A DNA stretch of 9,142 bases. It comes from Lawsonibacter sp. Lineage in GTDB: Bacteria; Bacillota; Clostridia; Oscillospirales; Oscillospiraceae. The position numbers were made by a program, and so were the translations under genes. The stretch spans positions 1-9,142 of the forward strand of contig JAHHSC010000052.1 of the NCBI GenBank assembly GCA_020025455.1, written 5' to 3'. Positions 6,056-9,142 of this stretch are shown in pieces. The stretch's first letter is position 1; each line of letters begins with the position of its first letter. The notes beneath the pieces were generated by a model. That model was not told the origin of the DNA and did not search any database. It saw nothing but the letters and a program-made list of their open reading frames with translations.

Positions 6056-6658
6056 ATGATTGTCATTGGCATTACCGGCCCCACGGGTGCGGGGAAAACG
6101 ACAACCCTGAACGAGCTGGGAAAGTTGGGCGGTGACATCATTGACTGCGATGTCGTCTATCACGAATTGCTGGAACGTGATATTCCTTTACAGAACTTGA
6201 TAAAAGATGAGTTTGGAGAAGTTGAAAGCGAAAACGGCCGGATTGACCGAAAGAAGCTTGGCGCAATCGTATTCCACGACCCCGAGGCGCTGAACCGGCT
6301 GAACAGCATTGTGAACCGGGCAGTCACCCAGGCGGTCGAGGAACGGCTGGAGGGGTACCGGGCGAAGGGAAGCTGCGCTGTCGCCATAGATGCCATCGCT
6401 TTATTTGAAAGTGGACTTGCCCGGCTGTGCGATACCACGGTCGCCGTTATCGCACCGGCTGAGATCCGCGTGGAGCGAATCATGGCACGGGATGGAATTT
6501 CCGAGGACTATGCCCGAGCCAGGGTACAGGCTCAAAATCCGGACGAATTTTATACCAGCCGCTGCGAACATGTGCTGTTCAATGACGGTTCCAGCCAAGC
6601 GGAGTTTGAGTGCCGCTCGCGCGCGCTGTTGGAACAGATCCTGGTAAACTATAATTAA
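6056..6658 (+). CDS. coaE: Dephospho-CoA kinase
   Basis: CoaE phosphorylates the ribose 3' hydroxyl of dephospho-CoA with ATP, the last step of coenzyme A synthesis. The 200-residue product matches the family length. It has a Walker A loop (GPTGAGKTT, 8-16; K14, T15), the paired acids of DCD (30-32) and a region around residues 60-80 (RIDRKKLGAIVFHDPEAL) that matches the CoaE pattern. The strand AIDAIALFESG, the lid-like RIMARDGISEDYAR and the following AQNPDEF also match. The P-loop differs from the more common GGIGSGK form but keeps all the essential positions. GGAGG lies inside the end of tsaC and the ATG comes one base after its stop, so the two genes are tightly coupled. Assignment is strong, with another P-loop kinase of the same group as a minor alternative. 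Confidence 0.93.
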   Translation: MIVIGITGPTGAGKTTTLNELGKLGGDIIDCDVVYHELLERDIPLQNLIKDEFGEVESENGRIDRKKLGAIVFHDPEALNRLNSIVNRAVTQAVEERLEGYRAKGSCAVAIDAIALFESGLARLCDTTVAVIAPAEIRVERIMARDGISEDYARARVQAQNPDEFYTSRCEHVLFNDGSSQAEFECRSRALLEQILVNYN

Positions 6659-6677
6659 GTGAGGCTTTTTGCGCCGT

Positions 6678-6684
6678 GGGGAGG
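6678..6684 (+). promoter_or_regulatory. Ribosome binding site fixing the DUF951 start
   Basis: GGGGAGG lies 5 nt before the ATG at 6690. It supports this start over an in-frame alternative start (TTG) at 6669, which would add seven residues (MRRGEAA) with no ribosome site. Confidence 0.75.
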
Positions 6685-6689
6685 CAGCA

Positions 6690-6890
6690 ATGGATATTCA
6701 TGTGAATGACGTTTTAAAAATGAAGAAAGCACATCCCTGTGGAAGTCCGGAGTGGCTTGTGCTCCGGGTAGGAATGGACTTTAAGCTGCGCTGTCAGGGC
6801 TGCGGCCACGAGGTCATGCTGCCCAGAAGCAAAGCAGAGAAGAATATACGCCAAGTGCTGCGGGACGGCCAGATCGTCCCCGTGAAGTAA
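6690..6890 (+). CDS. DUF951 family small protein
   Basis: This 66-residue basic protein starts MDIHVNDVLKMKK and carries the marks of DUF951 (YyzM-like) proteins: HPCGSPEW (15-22), a following VLRVGMDFKL strand, a CQGCG knuckle with C35 and C38, and MLPRSK (43-48). C17 with C35 and C38 could bind a metal, though a fourth ligand is not obvious; H15 or H40 are candidates. DUF951 proteins are widespread in Firmicutes and their function is not established; the basic charge and CxxC suggest nucleic-acid binding, which is inference. It starts 31 nt after coaE and ends 13 nt before the radical SAM gene, inside the operon. Confidence 0.93.
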   Translation: MDIHVNDVLKMKKAHPCGSPEWLVLRVGMDFKLRCQGCGHEVMLPRSKAEKNIRQVLRDGQIVPVK

Positions 6891-6903
6891 GGAGAAATCA
6901 ACT

Positions 6904-7782
6904 ATGCGCTACGACAGTGACGTTCTGTATCGCCCCCCAGGGGAGTGGCGAAGCTACCTCCTACAGTGTACCATCGGCTGCTCGAACAATAAATGTACCT
7001 TCTGCGGGATGTATAAGGGAAAAAAGTTCCGTATCCGCCCAGTGGAGGAGATCCTGGAAGACATTGATATGGCGCGGGATTACTATGGTCCCTATGTGGA
7101 ACGGGTGTTTCTCATGGACGGCGACGCCATCATTATGAAAACCGAGGATTTGCTCCAAATTCTCCATAAACTCTATAAGACCTTTCCACGTCTGGAGAAG
7201 GTCACCACTTACGCAGGCCCCAAAAGCACCCTGAGCAAGACCCCTGAGGAGTTGAAAACACTCCGCGAGGCGGGCCTGAGCCGCGCTTATCTGGGCGTGG
7301 AGAGCGGAAGTGACGCCGTTTTGAAGTTTATTAAAAAGGGAGTCACGGCGGACGAGATGCTGCTGGCTGGACAACGTCTGGTGGAGGCCGGTATCGACCT
7401 ATGGGTCACTGTAATTTTGGGCATGACCGGTGAAGGCGGGGACTGGGAGGAACACATTCTGGCTACGGCCGATATGATCAATAAGATGAAGCCCCGCCAT
7501 CTGTCCGCCATGACCTTTGCACCGGCCAAGGGAACTCCGCTTGGCGATGATGTGCTGGCCGGCCGCTTCAAGGTCTATGAGCCGGACCACATTCTGGAGG
7601 AGTGCAAACTGCTCATTGAGAACCTGGACGTGGATCCGCTGCATTTTACCAGCAATCACGCTTCCAACTATGTGCCGTTGAAGGGGGGACTCCCTGAGGA
7701 CAGAGAGAAGTTTTTAACCACCCTGGATAAGGCCCTGGCCGGAAAAATCCGTCTCCGCAAGACCTTGGATCGCGGAATCTAA
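6904..7782 (+). CDS. Radical SAM protein with CX4CX2C cluster motif
   Basis: The 292-residue product is a radical SAM enzyme, expected to hold a [4Fe-4S] cluster and cleave S-adenosylmethionine to a 5'-deoxyadenosyl radical. The cluster motif is GCSNNKCTFCGMY, with C26, C31 and C34, and an extra C22. The spacing is CX4CX2C, not the standard CX3CX2C. I recall this form in a Clostridial family with a conserved GC(S)xNxCTFCxMY motif. The following KKFRIRPVEEILEDI, LMDGDAIIM (about 75-83), YLGVESGSD (about 134-142) and VILGMTGEGG (about 175-184) are typical of the barrel. The substrate and reaction are unknown; no B12-binding or SPASM-type cysteine-rich tail is present. GGAGA lies 9 nt before the ATG, and it is the last gene of the operon before a strong terminator. 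Family is sure, role unknown. Confidence 0.93.
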   Translation: MRYDSDVLYRPPGEWRSYLLQCTIGCSNNKCTFCGMYKGKKFRIRPVEEILEDIDMARDYYGPYVERVFLMDGDAIIMKTEDLLQILHKLYKTFPRLEKVTTYAGPKSTLSKTPEELKTLREAGLSRAYLGVESGSDAVLKFIKKGVTADEMLLAGQRLVEAGIDLWVTVILGMTGEGGDWEEHILATADMINKMKPRHLSAMTFAPAKGTPLGDDVLAGRFKVYEPDHILEECKLLIENLDVDPLHFTSNHASNYVPLKGGLPEDREKFLTTLDKALAGKIRLRKTLDRGI

Positions 7783-7795
7783 TTGTAACTATTTC

Positions 7796-7841
7796 GACAG
7801 CCTCGGACACGAAAAGACCGTGTCCGAGGCTGTCATTTTTT
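7796..7841 (+). terminator. Strong intrinsic terminator of the prfA operon
   Basis: GACAGCCTCGGACACG (7796-7811) pairs perfectly with its complement at 7819-7834, a 16-bp GC-rich stem with a 7-nt loop. A T6 run follows at 7836-7841. It lies 13 nt after the radical SAM stop. The minus strand has no T run, so it acts in the plus direction only. Confidence 0.96.
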
Positions 7842-7887
7842 CTGCAATTCAGGGGAAATGGATGCGTTTTATGGAATGACGAAAAAC

Positions 7888-7962
7888 TATTGTATGAAAT
7901 AAGTTGCATAAAATTAAATAAACACCGAGAAAAATGGGAATATTTGATTTATGCATACAATA
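7888..7962. repeat. Interrupted inverted repeat upstream of the hydrolase gene
   Basis: TATTGTATG (7888-7896) is the exact inverse of CATACAATA (7954-7962), and TGCATAAA (7905-7912) is the exact inverse of TTTATGCA (7948-7955). The right-hand arms are joined, while the left-hand arms are split by about 9 bases. Together they could form a 15-bp helix with a bulge, or a binding site pair. Confidence 0.55.
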
Positions 7963-8001
7963 TGTACAAAACTGAGTGTCAAAGTATAGTCAATTTTACC
8001 C

Positions 8002-8030
8002 TTGTATCGTCTGGCTAAATTAGTTACAAT
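8002..8030 (+). promoter_or_regulatory. Candidate sigma-A promoter for the cell-wall hydrolase gene
   Basis: TTGTAT (8002-8007) and TACAAT (8025-8030) are 17 bp apart and match the consensus at four and five of six positions. Transcription would start near 8037, about 66 nt before the ATG. The -10 lies inside a GTTAC...GTAAC inverted repeat (8023-8038), a possible operator. Confidence 0.5.
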
Positions 8031-8102
8031 GTGGTAACAAAAGTAACAGCGGTTGCTTTTGACTGTCACTAAAATGACAAATCTTTCCTAGGAGTGTAGA
8101 CA

Positions 8103-9086
8103 ATGAAACGCAAGCTGTTCTCAGTACTGCTGAGCGCCTTTGCCTTACTCCTCCTTATGGGTGCGGGACCTGTCCCTGAGCAGGACGCAGCCATGTTGGC
8201 AGAGGAGGAGAGCACAGCGCTGAACGGCGCGGTGCTTGAGACTGAAACGCAGTCTTTGATCAAGGCAGGGGGGGCCGAACCTTCGGCCGCTGATGAGTTG
8301 GCGAAAACCGCTAACACTCAGACCCTGACACTGACAGAAGATAGAGACAATAAGCTTTTCTTCGATGGCGTGGCGGCGCCCAAGACGCTTGGCAAGATCC
8401 AGCGCAACGGGGTCACCTATGTGGACCTGGGCCCCACGGCAAAGCAGCTGGACCCCAAAGCACAGCTCACTTGGGACAAGAAGGCCGGCCGGTCTGTCGT
8501 GACGACCGACAAGCTCAGCCTTACCGTTTATGTGGGCCAGTACTATGTGGAGGCAAACGGCAGATATCTGTATCTTGGTGAGCCGGTCAAGGCGGTTGAC
8601 GGACATATCGTCCTGCCCCTGACGGTCATTGCCGAGTGTTTCGATGCCACAGTGACTTGGGACAATGCCACCAAGTCTGTCCGCGTGACCCGCGGCAGCG
8701 GCGCGATTAAACCTGGCAGCCAGTTCTATAATCAGAACGACTTGTTCTGGCTGTCCCGGGTGATTACCGCCGAGAGCGGCAATCAGCCTCTGAAGGGGAA
8801 AATGGCCGTGGGCAATGTGGTTATGAACCGTGTAGCCAGCCCCGTGTACCCCAACACAATTCAGAGCGTGCTGGCTCAGAAAAACCAGTTCAGCACATAC
8901 AAGGGCGGCCGACTTGCCAACCGCACCCCCAACGCAGCCAGCGTGATCGCGGCTAAACTGGTGTTGGACGGCGGTGTGGTGGAGGAGACCGAGGGTGCGC
9001 TTTACTTCGACTCCAGTCGGGGCAGCTGGGCTTCCCGCAACAAGACTTGCATCGCCACCATTGGCGGCCACAAGTTCTATCGCTGA
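8103..9086 (+). CDS. Secreted SleB/CwlJ-type cell-wall hydrolase with amine-oxidase-N-like domain
   Basis: The 327-residue product starts with a signal peptide: MKRK, a leucine-rich core at about 5-19, and likely cleavage near 20-30. An acidic linker (about 27-75) follows. Residues about 82-197 resemble the copper-amine-oxidase N-terminal (stalk) domain of Firmicute surface proteins, with a VLPLTVIAECFDATVTWD unit ending in KSVRV. The C-terminal part (about 211-327) is a Hydrolase_2 (SleB/CwlJ) domain: LSRVITAESGN with probable catalytic E224, GKMAVGNVVMNRV, a QFS motif (262-264), and the closing GGHKFYR. Relatives cut peptidoglycan, many during spore germination or cell-wall growth. There is no PG-binding repeat and no ypeB neighbour, so a germination role is not shown. 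AGGAG lies 8 nt before the ATG, and the gene stands alone between two terminators. Domain calls are confident; the exact role is not. Confidence 0.92.
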   Translation: MKRKLFSVLLSAFALLLLMGAGPVPEQDAAMLAEEESTALNGAVLETETQSLIKAGGAEPSAADELAKTANTQTLTLTEDRDNKLFFDGVAAPKTLGKIQRNGVTYVDLGPTAKQLDPKAQLTWDKKAGRSVVTTDKLSLTVYVGQYYVEANGRYLYLGEPVKAVDGHIVLPLTVIAECFDATVTWDNATKSVRVTRGSGAIKPGSQFYNQNDLFWLSRVITAESGNQPLKGKMAVGNVVMNRVASPVYPNTIQSVLAQKNQFSTYKGGRLANRTPNAASVIAAKLVLDGGVVEETEGALYFDSSRGSWASRNKTCIATIGGHKFYR

Positions 9087-9112
9087 TACTACGCCAACAA
9101 GTTATCCAGCCG

Positions 9113-9142
9113 AGGACCGTTTCGATCAGAAACGGTCCTTTT
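9113..9142 (+). terminator. Intrinsic terminator of the hydrolase gene, cut by the window edge
   Basis: AGGACCGTTTC (9113-9123) pairs perfectly with GAAACGGTCCT (9129-9139) around a 5-nt loop, followed by T that continue to the last base of the window. It lies 26 nt after the hydrolase stop. Confidence 0.88.

Larger units (their letters stand above)
7783..8102. other. 320-bp AT-rich intergenic region with terminator, promoter and repeats
   Basis: No gene is seen. The left 60 bases hold the operon terminator. From about 7850 the DNA turns AT-rich, against GC-rich neighbours. It holds a broken inverted repeat (7888-7962), four TGTCA/TGACA half-sites between 7977 and 8079, GTTAC/GTAAC repeats around 8023-8047, a candidate promoter (8002-8030) and the hydrolase ribosome site AGGAG (8090-8094). 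It looks like a regulated upstream region. Confidence 0.75.

Noticed and set aside
5062..6141. Long minus-strand open frame (359 codons) opposite tsaC
   Set aside because: It is the shadow of tsaC and early coaE, whose plus-strand products have full family motifs. The reverse frame is histidine- and glycine-rich without recognisable domains, as GC-rich shadows are.
8145..9071. Minus-strand frame of 308 codons opposite the hydrolase gene
   Set aside because: The plus strand encodes a signal peptide and a recognisable Hydrolase_2 domain; the reverse is a composition artefact.

Overview
The window looks like chromosomal housekeeping DNA from a GC-rich, probably spore-forming anaerobic Firmicute, most likely Oscillospiraceae/Ruminococcaceae (Flavonifractor, Lawsonibacter or Intestinimonas type). 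This is inferred from the gene set (tmcAL, ackA, a DUF951 protein, a SleB/CwlJ-type hydrolase), strong AGGAGG ribosome binding sites, sigma-A type promoters and gene order. No rRNA, tRNA, CRISPR array, insertion sequence or phage gene was seen.

Left part (1-1408, minus strand): the 5' end of a membrane-protein gene (possibly DUF3810), cut by the window edge, lies 17 nt downstream of a 401-codon tRNA(Met) cytidine acetate ligase gene (tmcAL). A 182-bp divergent region follows. It holds two candidate promoters whose -35 boxes overlap, one for tmcAL and one for acetate kinase (ackA, 1591-2787, plus strand). ackA ends in a strong intrinsic terminator.

Centre (2852-7841, plus strand): a promoter with perfect consensus boxes (TTGACA, 17 bp, TATAAT) starts what looks like one seven-gene transcription unit: prfA (release factor 1), an 89-residue acidic protein of unknown function, a HAD phosphatase of the Gph type, tsaC/sua5 (threonylcarbamoyl-AMP synthase), coaE (dephospho-CoA kinase), a small DUF951 protein and a radical SAM protein. 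Gaps inside it are 1-66 nt, and it closes with a perfect 16-bp terminator hairpin. The theme is translation and tRNA modification, with cofactor supply and metabolite repair genes mixed in.

Right part (7783-9142): a 320-bp AT-rich intergenic region carries the terminator, a candidate promoter and several inverted repeats. It leads to a secreted protein with a copper-amine-oxidase-N-like stalk domain fused to a SleB/CwlJ-type cell-wall hydrolase domain, followed by a terminator that runs to the window end.

Most of the window is ordinary. The parts most worth a second look are the unknown 89-residue protein, the CX4CX2C radical SAM protein beside DUF951, the changed loop in TmcAL, and the repeat-rich leader of the hydrolase gene. 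I do not see a convincing new multi-gene system.
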